A stretch of DNA of 21,550 bases from a virus: positions 1 through 21,550 of the IMG/VR virus record IMGVR_UViG_3300022833_000052, one strand, 5' to 3'. The notes beneath the pieces were generated by a model, which did no database searches, was not told the DNA's origin, and saw only the letters and a list, made by a program, of their open reading frames with translations. Positions 13,025 through 20,426 of this stretch are shown one piece after another. The position numbers and the translations under genes are program-made. Numbering within the stretch: position 1 is the stretch's first letter; every line of letters starts with the position of its first letter.

Positions 13025-13929
13025 AATTCTTCCGCCTCTATTGTGGCCTTAGATGTGCCGACACCTTGCGCCGTTGGATTTGCAGACGACAATGTGCCGT
13101 AAATTGAAAATTCTGGATATTGAGCGTCGGCAACAAAGACCGCGCCAATGCCGTCAATGTCATCAACCATGCGCCAGAATGAGTTGGCTTCATAATTTAA
13201 CAGCGTGACGTTGTATGAAACAATTGACGACGTGGTGCGCTGCAAAAGCGATGTCAGCGCCCCGTCTGTCTTTTTGAATGACCGGCTTTTTAGCGTCTTG
13301 CCTGTTCCAACGCCAACAACACCAAACTGCGAAACAATGCCCGCCGCGATTGTGGCAACCTTTGCAACCTCGCCTGTGTTGGTGATTGTTATATCAATTG
13401 AGGCATTCTGCGGAATGTTTAACGCAAAGTTGATGTGTTTGCGTTCAAACGATTTCGGCACAAACAACCACTTCCAAAACGACCCGCCATAAAGCGCCTC
13501 GTCTTTCATGTCATAGCTTACGTTTGCCGCATCGCCTGTTGTGGTAACAGTGGCGACAATTGTGATGTTGCTTGCCTGCACGCCAAAGAACGCGATGCCA
13601 CCGATCCGCGACAATGTTTCAAGCGTGTAGGTAATTGTGTCCGCATTGCTGGTAACGGTTTCAACAACGCGATATTTATCAATTCCAACCTGTCGATCAA
13701 ACGCCGCGTAACGGTTGGCGGGTCCAGCGTCGAACCAATCTGTTGACGTCGCGCTTGGTTCTTCCGATGTTGAAGCCGCGCTAACCTCAAAAATACGTTC
13801 CCCGACACGTTTTTGCGTGCCAAGCGTATAAGTGCCAGCCGTCCACGCAGTTTCAAGCGCCACATTTGACGCCGTGATGTTGGCGTCCGCAATCAAAAGA
13901 GGCACAACAATTTGCAGTGGTGTTGTCAT
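13021..13929 (-). CDS. Tail-tip (distal tail-like) structural protein
   Basis: This 302-residue protein is rich in Thr, Val, Ser and Ala and appears almost all beta. It lies directly after the tape measure gene, where siphophages encode distal tail or hub proteins, and before the fibre gene, overlapping both by 4 bases. Recognisable features are the opening PLQIVVPLLI, a SFWKWLFVPKSFERKHI segment about half way, and repeated beta strands with Gly turns. I cannot assign it to a Dit or Tal family; a minor tail protein or carbohydrate-binding part of the tip is equally possible. Confidence 0.6.
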   Translation of the reverse strand: MTTPLQIVVPLLIADANITASNVALETAWTAGTYTLGTQKRVGERIFEVSAASTSEEPSATSTDWFDAGPANRYAAFDRQVGIDKYRVVETVTSNADTITYTLETLSRIGGIAFFGVQASNITIVATVTTTGDAANVSYDMKDEALYGGSFWKWLFVPKSFERKHINFALNIPQNASIDITITNTGEVAKVATIAAGIVSQFGVVGVGTGKTLKSRSFKKTDGALTSLLQRTTSSIVSYNVTLLNYEANSFWRMVDDIDGIGAVFVADAQYPEFSIYGTLSSANPTAQGVGTSKATIEAEEL

Positions 13930-16900
13930 GTTGCGGCATCCAATGTTAGGGCGTTGGTGTAGTCGGTGTTTTCTGCCGTCTGCGACGATGAATTGGCGGT
14001 AATCTCTGATGTTGATTGTAGCACATCTATACGCGCATTCAACGACTTTAATTCTGCAAGCATTTCTGCCTGCGACTTTTCCGGGCTGTAAGCGATATTA
14101 TTAGCAGCCCGTGACAATCCCCGCCGAAGGTCAACGCCAGTTGCAAAGGCGTTTTCGCTGAATGAAGCGGTTAAGGCGTTTACCGCCGCCGCCGCATCCT
14201 CCGCTACAAAAATCTGCGCAAGCAACGCTTTATTGTGTTCGTTTGTGGCGTCCATTTCACGGCCTCGCATAATGGCCGTCAACTCTTGCGTTTTGCCCTG
14301 CGCTTGCAACAGCCGTTCGGTCAAGGCCACGCGATTTTTCGCTACCGCAAAAAGTTGGTTCACGCTGTCGATATGCGGCACAAGATTTGCAAGGCTTTCG
14401 CCCATGCGTGCAAACTCTTTTGAAATTGCCGCAGACTTTGCCGCCTCGTCCAGCCCTTTTAATGACAAGGAAAATCTGTGCGTAAACCCGTCAAATATAG
14501 AACTGGAAACGCCAAGCGACTCTGCCGCGCCCACTACGCTTTCGCGCACAAGGAACGCCGCTTGATCCATCGGACCCGCGCCTAGTGTCTTGGTAATGGT
14601 TGACCGCTTTTTAGACAGGCCAAAGAAACGCGACTTTTCAATCTCTTTGAACGACTGAAATGCAGCGTTTTCCATTGAGATAACGCCTTTGATGCCTTCG
14701 TCGATGGTTTTTGTCTTTGACTTGAAAAATGAAACAACCGCAAAGACCGCAGCCAATGGCAAGATAGCCGCGCCAGCCGCAGCCGCCAATCCAGCCGCTC
14801 CAGACGATGCACCCGCAAACGCTGTGGACAAAGCCCCTGCGCCGCCAGACAGGCCGCCAGACATCAACCCGCTGCCTACGCTGCCCAGACCACCCAGAAA
14901 GCCTGTGCCAGCAACCGCAGCACTTCCAGCCGTTGCCGCTGTTCCAAAGCCACCAACCAAGCCGGACATTACTCCGCCGCCAGCCGCAGCCGCGCCGCCA
15001 GCCGCAGCACCCGCGCTGCCCATGCCAAGGCTAATCATAATCTTGTTTTTAACCGCCAGAGCAATCATTTGCGAAAGCATATTTTTAAACGTGTCAACGA
15101 TAGACAGTGCAAAGCCCTTGAAGTCTTTCAGCCCGCCGCTCACAAAGTCGCCAAACGCACCAGCCATGCTGTCGATCCCACTGACTAGAATTTGCGCCTT
15201 CGCTTTGCCTAGATCCTCGGTTGTCATAGCGGCTTCTTTCATTGCCGCATTAAACGCTTCGGTTTCTGTTTTTAATTTCTCTATTTTAGGCACGGTCTTG
15301 CCCGCAGACTTTCCAGTAGAAGTAAGTGAGTTATCAAGCAAGTCACTTGCTATCTTTGCTGCGCTTACCTCTTCGGCTGTCTCCGCGATTTTTGTTGTAA
15401 ACTCCTCAAACGCTGTTGAAGTTGCGGTTGTCGATGCAAACAATTGCCTTGCGGTTGCCGATGCCGCCTGCGCTGTCGCTGTGTATTCTAGAGACATCTT
15501 GCGCAAGCCGTCGGAAACCTTGCGCCGCAATGGTTCTTGCAGGTCAAGCCCCAGCGCACGTTCTAAACTGTTCAACGGTCCAGTGATAAAGCTATCAACA
15601 AAGTCAAAACCGCTGTCCAGAACTGACGCAAAGGCTTGCAGGAATGTCGCTGAAAACCCAGCCGCGACCGATTGAGATACAGCAAGCAAAGCAGCTAAAA
15701 ACGTCCCGATGTCAGTCACAACAGCGCGTGACAAAACTGCCACGGCCTTGAACGCCTCGCCAAAGCCGCCCGTGCCTTTGACTAACTCCAAAAATTTGCC
15801 AATTAGCAATCCGGCAACGACGACAACCGCGCCAATGCCAGTGGCAAGCAATGCGCCCTTTAATGTAATTAAACCAACAACAAACGTGGCCGCGGCAACT
15901 GTCGCGCCTATAATTGCAGGCGTAAAGCCAATAACAAGCGCACCTGTGGCCGCGATAACAATCCCAGAAACGGCGTCGATGTTTTCGCCTACAAACGAAA
16001 ACACGCCCGCAAGGCCGGACAAGGCATTTATCCCAATCTCTGCCATTCCAAATAATGCTGCGCCAATGCCCTGTATGGCTGCAACAAATCGCGGGTCGGT
16101 TATTGACCCAATCAACCTGTCAATTGATGCCCGCAGCGTTTCTGTTGCGGGGCCAGACAATTCAAACAGATCGCCAAACGAGTTTCCAAGCGCAGCCAAT
16201 GCGCCGCCCAGCGTGTCGCGCGCCGCCGCAGCCGACCCGCCAAATTGCTTTTCCAGTTCGCCCAGAATAATGCCCTGCGCGCCTGCGAGGTCGTTTGTCG
16301 CAACCATTGCTTTGACAACGTCTTTTTGCGCTTCGGTGAATTGGATGCCCGAACGCGATAGGGCAGTCATACCCAAAACCGGATCGTTCAATGCCTTGCC
16401 GACTTGCAGCGCCGCCGCCTTCAGGTCCGTACCCATCGCGGTCGCAAGATCCATTGTGGCGACTGTGGCCCTGTCAAAGGTTCCGCCTTGAATTTGTGTG
16501 AAGGTCAGCAAGACGCCCTGCATTGCGTTAGTTGCTTCATCGCCAAACTTTGTAACGCCCTGCAACGCTGCTGCGTGCGCGTTTAGCTGGCCAATCGTCC
16601 GGCCAGCCGCGCTGCCCGTTGACAAGATAGCCGCCGCAAGCTGTGCCTGTGCTGCATCGGCTTCAACAGTGGCATCCACAAACTTGTTAAGGCCCGCGCC
16701 CGCAGCGACAACGGCCACAAGCGCCCCAACGGCAGCCGTGGCGGCAATGGCAAACCTTCGCATACCAGCGGCAGCAACGCCGCCAGATGTCGCCCCAAGC
16801 CGCCCCATACCTGCCGCCGCGCCGTCTGTGGCCCGTTCAGTCTTGCGCCCGGCGCGGGTTGTGTCGTCCAGCGCGCGTTCACCCTTTTTCAAGCCGCGCG

Positions 16901-16937
16901 TATCAACGCCGAGAACAAGGTTTGCAAAATCAGCCAT
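13926..16937 (-). CDS. Tape measure protein
   Basis: This 1003-residue protein sets tail length and is the largest gene here. Its N terminus (ANLVLGVDTRGLKKGERALDDTTR) and the following helical part fit phage tape measure proteins. Hydrophobic stretches lie at about 60-84 and 322-380, a Gly/Ala-rich low-complexity part at about 640-760, and a coiled C terminus near the end. At the usual 1.5 angstrom per residue it predicts a tail of about 150 nm. AAGGAT precedes the ATG. It follows the two chaperone frames, as in lambda. Long open frames on the opposite strand are a by-product of its Ala-rich codons. Confidence 0.9.
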   Translation of the reverse strand: MADFANLVLGVDTRGLKKGERALDDTTRAGRKTERATDGAAAGMGRLGATSGGVAAAGMRRFAIAATAAVGALVAVVAAGAGLNKFVDATVEADAAQAQLAAAILSTGSAAGRTIGQLNAHAAALQGVTKFGDEATNAMQGVLLTFTQIQGGTFDRATVATMDLATAMGTDLKAAALQVGKALNDPVLGMTALSRSGIQFTEAQKDVVKAMVATNDLAGAQGIILGELEKQFGGSAAAARDTLGGALAALGNSFGDLFELSGPATETLRASIDRLIGSITDPRFVAAIQGIGAALFGMAEIGINALSGLAGVFSFVGENIDAVSGIVIAATGALVIGFTPAIIGATVAAATFVVGLITLKGALLATGIGAVVVVAGLLIGKFLELVKGTGGFGEAFKAVAVLSRAVVTDIGTFLAALLAVSQSVAAGFSATFLQAFASVLDSGFDFVDSFITGPLNSLERALGLDLQEPLRRKVSDGLRKMSLEYTATAQAASATARQLFASTTATSTAFEEFTTKIAETAEEVSAAKIASDLLDNSLTSTGKSAGKTVPKIEKLKTETEAFNAAMKEAAMTTEDLGKAKAQILVSGIDSMAGAFGDFVSGGLKDFKGFALSIVDTFKNMLSQMIALAVKNKIMISLGMGSAGAAAGGAAAAGGGVMSGLVGGFGTAATAGSAAVAGTGFLGGLGSVGSGLMSGGLSGGAGALSTAFAGASSGAAGLAAAAGAAILPLAAVFAVVSFFKSKTKTIDEGIKGVISMENAAFQSFKEIEKSRFFGLSKKRSTITKTLGAGPMDQAAFLVRESVVGAAESLGVSSSIFDGFTHRFSLSLKGLDEAAKSAAISKEFARMGESLANLVPHIDSVNQLFAVAKNRVALTERLLQAQGKTQELTAIMRGREMDATNEHNKALLAQIFVAEDAAAAVNALTASFSENAFATGVDLRRGLSRAANNIAYSPEKSQAEMLAELKSLNARIDVLQSTSEITANSSSQTAENTDYTNALTLDAAT

Positions 16938-16961
16938 GTGTTATTCATCCTTGAACGGTTG

Positions 16962-16984
16962 CGACCCGCCACAACAGCGGGCCG
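16962..16984 (-). other. Stop-proximal RNA hairpin before the tape measure gene
   Basis: In the late transcript an 8-bp stem (CGGCCCGC with GCGGGTCG) closes a 7-base loop and begins immediately after the TAA of the chaperone extension frame. One pair is G-U, which would be A-C on the other strand. No U-tract follows. It lies about 24 bases before the tape measure ATG and could reduce or delay its translation or protect upstream RNA. Confidence 0.6.
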
Positions 16985-17373
16985 TTATTTGGTTTTGTTG
17001 CGTTGGTCTGGCGGTATAGAAAAAGGGCTTGTGCCTTCATTCATGCCAGTGACAAAAGCGTCTGACATTTTCTTGATTAGGCTGGCTTCCCAAGGCTCAA
17101 TCGTATCCATCGTCAGGGACGCATAGGCCGCGATGTCAACCCAATCCAGCGACTGAAAGCCGCCCATCGGTCCAGACTTTATCGGCCCAGCCTCGATCAG
17201 GATATTTAGCAAGTATTCCCCCGCGTCCAATTCTACAAAAGGCGCGGGGGTGTTGTTTGCGGTGTGACGCATCAAACGGCTTTCTTTCGGCCTGTCTGTT
17301 TTGTCGTTCTTTAACTCAATAATGGCGTTCAACCATCCGGCTTGGTGGGCGGCAAGTATTAGTTGCCCTTGCC
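16985..17373 (-). CDS. Tail assembly chaperone extension (GT-like), made by -1 frameshift from the upstream ORF
   Basis: This frame has no proper start: its first possible codon is a TTG at 17332 with no ribosome-binding site, but it is open without a stop back to the slippery site at 17374-17380. Slipping -1 there adds 129 residues and gives a fusion of about 294 residues, like lambda gpG-T. The tail-end part (AGEYLLNILIEAGPIKSGPMGGFQSLDWVDIAAY ... WEASLIKKMSDAFVTGM) resembles the second chaperone of many siphophages. The fusion recruits tail tube subunits around the tape measure. Only frameshifting explains this frame well; independent translation from TTG is possible but weak. Confidence 0.78.
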
Positions 17374-17868
17374 GTTTCCCAAGCGGTTCGCCTGCTTAGA
17401 TGCAAAGTCGCTGCACTGCTTGGCAAACGGGTTGTTGGACATTTCAAACACAGGTTCGCCGTCTTTATTCAAAACAGGTTCACCGTCTGCATCCTCTTTG
17501 ACGCCCATATGCACAAAAGTCAGGTTTAAGAACCACATCGCATCGTCAGCGGTTGCGGGCTTGCCGTCTTTGTCCACGTTTTCAAAACCAACAATGAACG
17601 GCGCAGCCGCTTCGCAAAGCTGGTCATGGACATCTTCCATTACGCGGGCTTCGTCATCGCTGCCCTTGGCCTTTGCAGCCTTAGACATCATAGCGGCCTT
17701 TTGTGCTGCCCGCATTTTGGCTTGCATAGATGCCGACGCAGTACCGCGCAAGATAACCCGGCAAGGCTTGTCGCCATCCATTAGCGCCTCGCCTGTCCAC
17801 TCATCAACGATCTGCATTGGCGATCCGGTTTCAGCTTTTGCGCGGCTGTCAAACTTAGAAAAATCCAT
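17359..17868 (-). CDS. Tail assembly chaperone (G-like)
   Basis: This 169-residue protein comes between the tail tube and tape measure genes, the standard place for tail chaperones. It starts MDFSKFDSRAKAETGSPMQIVDEWTGEAL, has a helical Ala/Lys-rich middle (about 45-70) and an acidic part with a short internal repeat (DGEPVLNKDGEPVF). It ends in KQANRLGNGKGN. Most ribosomes would stop at the TAA; a minority would slip at the GGGAAAC and make the longer fusion. AAGGA precedes the ATG. The role is inferred from position, length, and the lambda-like frameshift. Confidence 0.82.
   Translation of the reverse strand: MDFSKFDSRAKAETGSPMQIVDEWTGEALMDGDKPCRVILRGTASASMQAKMRAAQKAAMMSKAAKAKGSDDEARVMEDVHDQLCEAAAPFIVGFENVDKDGKPATADDAMWFLNLTFVHMGVKEDADGEPVLNKDGEPVFEMSNNPFAKQCSDFASKQANRLGNGKGN
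17374..17380 (-). promoter_or_regulatory. Programmed -1 ribosomal frameshift site, GGGAAAC
   Basis: The minus-strand heptamer G GGA AAC is in the correct phase (third base of a Leu TTG, then GGA and AAC) five codons before the TAA of the chaperone gene. It follows the X XXY YYZ rule and differs by one base from the lambda G/GT site GGGAAAG. Right after it, GGCAAG (17373-17368) can pair with CTTGCC (17356-17351), or GGGCAA can pair with a later TTGCC-CCC; either may stimulate slipping. Confidence 0.8.
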
Positions 17869-17898
17869 CGTTTATATCCTTGGGGTTCTGGTTCAAGT

Positions 17899-17930
17899 GG
17901 GGCGACGGGCGAACCAAACCGCGCCGCCCC
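17899..17930 (-). other. Stop-proximal RNA hairpin after the tail tube gene
   Basis: In the late transcript GGGGCGGCG (17930-17922) pairs over 9 bp with CGTCGCCCC (17907-17899) around a 14-base loop. One G-U pair makes it complete only in the sense RNA. It starts 16 bases after the tail tube stop and precedes the chaperone ribosome-binding site. No U-tract follows. Confidence 0.62.
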
Positions 17931-17946
17931 TACCGCCTAAGCGGAT

Positions 17947-18438
17947 TTAGGAAGGCTCAACGTCGTCCACTGTGGCCGCGTTTTGCTTAAAGTTGATTGA
18001 AGCACCTTCAAAAGAACTGTCGTCTTTTGGGTTTTCTTCATATGTGTGAAGGTAGCCATGGGCGTACTGCACAACGTCACCCGTGACAGGTGCAGGGCCG
18101 TCGCCGCTGTCCGTGCCAGAACCGCGCACAATCTTGAGCGAATAAACACCCGACTGCGCATTAGCCGCAAGGATAGCAGTAGCAATGCCTGTGTCAGTGC
18201 CGTCGCCATGAAAGGTCAGGGTGGTATCTTTGCCAGTCGCCGCGCCTTTAACGCCAGACGTAAAGCCTGTGCCAAGGTCTGACACATCAATGTTGTTGTG
18301 CGTCACGCCGAAGACGGGCAGGGATTGCGTGCCTTTAAGCTGCACAAAGGTTAGGGCTTCAAAGCCTGCTTTGTTGTTGGTGGCTGGTGAACCTGCTACG
18401 CCGTATAGCGTCAGGCCAATGTTGTTGTTGGTAGTCAT
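17947..18438 (-). CDS. Major tail tube protein
   Basis: This 163-residue beta-rich protein has the usual tail tube plan: GLTLYGVAGSPATNN at the start, a strand with KGTQSLPVFGVTHNNIDVSDLGTGFTS, a Gly/Asp-rich middle and a closing strand-helix (YAHGYLHTYEENPKDDSSFEGASINFKQ). Rings of six such subunits stack to form the tail tube. It lies before the chaperone pair and tape measure and after the tail terminator. AAAGGA in the upstream gap gives a good ribosome-binding site for the ATG. As one of the most abundant virion proteins it should be strongly translated. Confidence 0.85.
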   Translation of the reverse strand: MTTNNNIGLTLYGVAGSPATNNKAGFEALTFVQLKGTQSLPVFGVTHNNIDVSDLGTGFTSGVKGAATGKDTTLTFHGDGTDTGIATAILAANAQSGVYSLKIVRGSGTDSGDGPAPVTGDVVQYAHGYLHTYEENPKDDSSFEGASINFKQNAATVDDVEPS

Positions 18439-18480
18439 GTGCTTGGTATCCTTTCAAGCGATTAAGCCCAACGCGGGCAT

Positions 18481-18654
18481 TTATTTATTGACGCGAAACC
18501 AGCCTATTTTCAGCCATGCGCCAATATCTTTTTCAAGGGGTGTGGCGAACGCACCGGCCCTGTTTGTGAGGTTTGCTTTGACCGGCTTTGCGGCAACGCC
18601 TGTGGGGCTTGCCAGTGGCGTATCAATGCGGGTGAAGGTGTTTTGCTTTTTCAT
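18481..18654 (-). CDS. Small basic protein in the tail gene cluster, function unknown
   Basis: This 57-residue protein begins MKKQNTFTRIDTPLASPTG and is rich in Lys, Ala and Pro. It lies between the tail terminator and tail tube genes, overlapping the former as ATGA. The ATG at 18654 is taken rather than one at 18693, which would lie inside the terminator gene. No family is recognised. A short GC-rich stem (GCCC/GGGC) lies in the gap that follows, but it is too weak to list separately. Confidence 0.6.
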   Translation of the reverse strand: MKKQNTFTRIDTPLASPTGVAAKPVKANLTNRAGAFATPLEKDIGAWLKIGWFRVNK

Positions 18655-19058
18655 GTCATACTTTCGTAGCTGATATAAATCGGGGTTTCCCACCGCACGC
18701 CTTCTTCGCGGCCTTGACGCACGCTGTGGCCTGTTATCGTGACCCGCGTGTCGTTTGCAGTGACGCGCAACCCGCGCTTGAAATATGCGACGATCTCGCC
18801 CGCCTTGCGCTTTGTGGCCACTTCGTAAACGTCAAGAGGCGAAACCAGCGTGATGACCAGAAACCCTTGGCGCATGTAAACTTGATCCGACAGCCCGGCC
18901 GGGACGTTATCATTAGGCAATAAAAACAGCGTGACGTGTTCGTCAGCCGGTTGATCTCCGCCTTTTTGCGACCACAACGCGGGGTAGCCCAGCGCGGTTG
19001 CCATAACGTCCGCTTGCGCGTTTAGGGCTTGCAAGATGTCGCTTTCTACATTGCTCAT
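18651..19058 (-). CDS. Tail terminator protein (DUF4128-like)
   Basis: This 135-residue protein has the layout of tail terminators: an N-terminal helix (VESDILQALNAQADVMA), a strand pair with HVTLFLLPND, RQGFLVITLVSPLDVYEV, a helix with AGEIVAYFKRGLRV and a final strand that ends PIYISYES. In siphophages this ring caps the finished tail tube and joins it to the head. The ATG overlaps the previous stop as ATGA. Position after the HK97 gp10-like protein and before the tail tube gene supports the call. Confidence 0.75.
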   Translation of the reverse strand: MSNVESDILQALNAQADVMATALGYPALWSQKGGDQPADEHVTLFLLPNDNVPAGLSDQVYMRQGFLVITLVSPLDVYEVATKRKAGEIVAYFKRGLRVTANDTRVTITGHSVRQGREEGVRWETPIYISYESMT

Positions 19059-19507
19059 TGTCTGCCAATCTCCATGTTAAGCTGTCGGACAATGCTTTGA
19101 AATTTCTGCACGGTCAGCGCGACCATCCCCGCCGGTGCTTTGCGTGAAAAGCCGCCGATAGTCTTTGGCCCGTCAGGATAACCGCCTTCTTCTAGCTTCA
19201 AGATGTAGGGCAGGTTGTTCGTCAGATAGATAATGTCGCCCGCGTCCATCGTCGCAATCTTTGCTTGCACTTTTGCCATAGTTGCCGCGCCGCTGGTGTC
19301 TGTTGCGTTCACGGTTCCGACTGCTGGGGAGCCGATGGACGGTTGCCAGTTTGCCCGCGCGCCGCCCTTATCAACGGGGGTTTCGAATATCACATTGCGG
19401 AAAACGTCCCCTGCAACGCGCCGAGCCAAGGTGTCCATCTTGCGTTCAGTCTTTGTTTGCGCGGCCCGCAATTGATCTGCGAAACTACCCACGGCAAACC
19501 ATGTCAT
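19055..19507 (-). CDS. HK97 gp10-like neck/tail completion protein
   Basis: This 150-residue protein has the family pattern: a helical N terminus (FADQLRAAQTKTERKMDTLARRVAGDVFRNV), TPVDKGGARANWQPSIG, a variable middle, and YLTNNLPYILKLEEGGYP before the C-terminal helix. These proteins join the head-tail interface or assist tail completion. The ATG at 19507 gives a 23-base overlap with the upstream gene; a GTG at 19492 is an alternative. Frame extension to 19615 would lie wholly inside the upstream gene and gives a basic, unlikely N terminus. Confidence 0.78.
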   Translation of the reverse strand: MTWFAVGSFADQLRAAQTKTERKMDTLARRVAGDVFRNVIFETPVDKGGARANWQPSIGSPAVGTVNATDTSGAATMAKVQAKIATMDAGDIIYLTNNLPYILKLEEGGYPDGPKTIGGFSRKAPAGMVALTVQKFQSIVRQLNMEIGRQ

Positions 19508-19877
19508 AAAGCGCCGTCTGTCCGCCCGATGCCACGCGGCCCGTGTCCATAATCGTGCGCGTCTTTGTGACGCCAGCAAAAGAAAATGTGACAAGATCCG
19601 AAGACGTGATTTCAATCCCGATAGGCTCGACGATCACTTGGAAGTCGCCAACTTTGATGGCAGTTCCGTCTACCCTGCTGCCGTCAATCAGAAATATCGC
19701 CATGCGGGCTGTGACCGGCGTTGGTGTTGTGCCAGCCGTGCCGCCCGTTGGGTCGCTTGGTCCGCCGCCTGTGGCCTGTGGTGTCGGTTGTTGAATTGTG
19801 CCTGTCTGGATCGCGTCCGGCTGCTTTGCGGCCAGCTTGTCAAATGCGCCCGTGACCTTGCCGCGAATTGTAGCCAT
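19485..19877 (-). CDS. Probable head-tail joining protein
   Basis: This 130-residue protein lies between the adaptor-like protein and the gp10-like protein, where head-closure proteins are encoded. It has a basic N terminus, a Pro/Gly/Thr-rich low-complexity linker (about 25-55), then beta strands (ARMAIFLIDGSRVDGTAIKVGDFQVIVEPIGIEIT) and a final FAGVTKTRTIMDTGRV segment. I do not recognise a specific family; the call rests on gene order. It starts in a TAATG overlap with the adaptor stop. Confidence 0.55.
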   Translation of the reverse strand: MATIRGKVTGAFDKLAAKQPDAIQTGTIQQPTPQATGGGPSDPTGGTAGTTPTPVTARMAIFLIDGSRVDGTAIKVGDFQVIVEPIGIEITSSDLVTFSFAGVTKTRTIMDTGRVASGGQTALYDMVCRG

Positions 19878-20368
19878 TATCCGCGCACCATGTTGGCCAT
19901 GCCCACGCCGCCGCGAACGTAACCGCGCAACAGCCCTTCAACCGCAACAATGCGGGGCGTTGATGTTGGCAGGTTGTTGCCCGCGATTGTGATCGGCCCG
20001 ACTTTGATGCTTTCGCTTGTCGTGCTGGTTTCAATTGTGGCAAACGGATCAAGCCCGCCTTGCAGGATAAACGCCATTTCAAATTGCGCGTGTTTGATGT
20101 CCAGCGGGATTGTGTCAGGATCGACCGGCCAGCTATCCACAAGGTCGTTGACCAAGCGCGGCCAAGACAGGGCTTGAAATTGAAATTGCTTCATTCCGAT
20201 AAAAGAATATTTACGATCAAGGTAGCTTGCAGCTTTGCGCATGTTGATTTCGTTTGCCGCATCTGTAGCAGCGAGCGTGTAGCCCATGCCCAGCGCATAG
20301 CCCTCATAATCCGAAAGCGTGCCGTAGCTGTCAGCGTTTACGCCGCCAATTGTGGTATCAAGTGCCAT
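19877..20368 (-). CDS. Head-tail adaptor (DnaT-like phage connector)
   Basis: This 163-residue protein matches the plan of phage adaptors that databases often label DnaT-like: ADSYGTLSDYEGYALGMGY near the start, KAASYLDRKYSFIG, then QALSWPRLV, IPLDIKHAQFEMAF and a beta C terminus. The helical bundle binds below the portal. The label DnaT-like does not imply a role in priming DNA. It follows the coat gene and a strong hairpin, and it opens the set of neck genes. Confidence 0.75.
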   Translation of the reverse strand: MALDTTIGGVNADSYGTLSDYEGYALGMGYTLAATDAANEINMRKAASYLDRKYSFIGMKQFQFQALSWPRLVNDLVDSWPVDPDTIPLDIKHAQFEMAFILQGGLDPFATIETSTTSESIKVGPITIAGNNLPTSTPRIVAVEGLLRGYVRGGVGMANMVRG

Positions 20369-20394
20369 ATGCGGTCCCTTCTAAACTTAGTGAA

Positions 20395-20416
20395 GGGGCA
20401 AGCCGAAGCCCGCCCC
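20395..20416 (-). other. Stop-proximal RNA hairpin with UUCG tetraloop after the coat gene
   Basis: In the late transcript a 9-bp stem (GGGGCGGGC with GCTTGCCCC) closes a UUCG loop with the favourable C-G closing pair, the most stable class of tetraloop. Two G-U pairs exist only in the sense RNA. It starts 10 bases after the coat stop. The following bases (UUCACUAAG) are not a U-tract, so RNA protection or partial attenuation fits better than intrinsic termination. Confidence 0.75.
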
Positions 20417-20426
20417 TCTTCTAAAT

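Noticed and set aside
14689-16491. Long open frames of 328 and 260 codons on the + strand
   Set aside because: They lie antisense to the tape measure gene and are Ala/Pro-rich mirror products of its GC-biased codons; no ribosome-binding site or family pattern.
16985-17332. Independent gene starting at TTG 17332
   Set aside because: No ribosome-binding site, and the frame stays open upstream to a phased slippery heptamer, so a -1 fusion explains it better.
18466-18478. GC-rich stem before the tail tube gene
   Set aside because: Only four base pairs and no strand-specific G-U pair; too weak to list with the other hairpins.
16962-20416. Intrinsic terminators in the late operon gaps
   Set aside because: The stems are strong but none is followed by a run of U, and the late genes downstream must still be transcribed.
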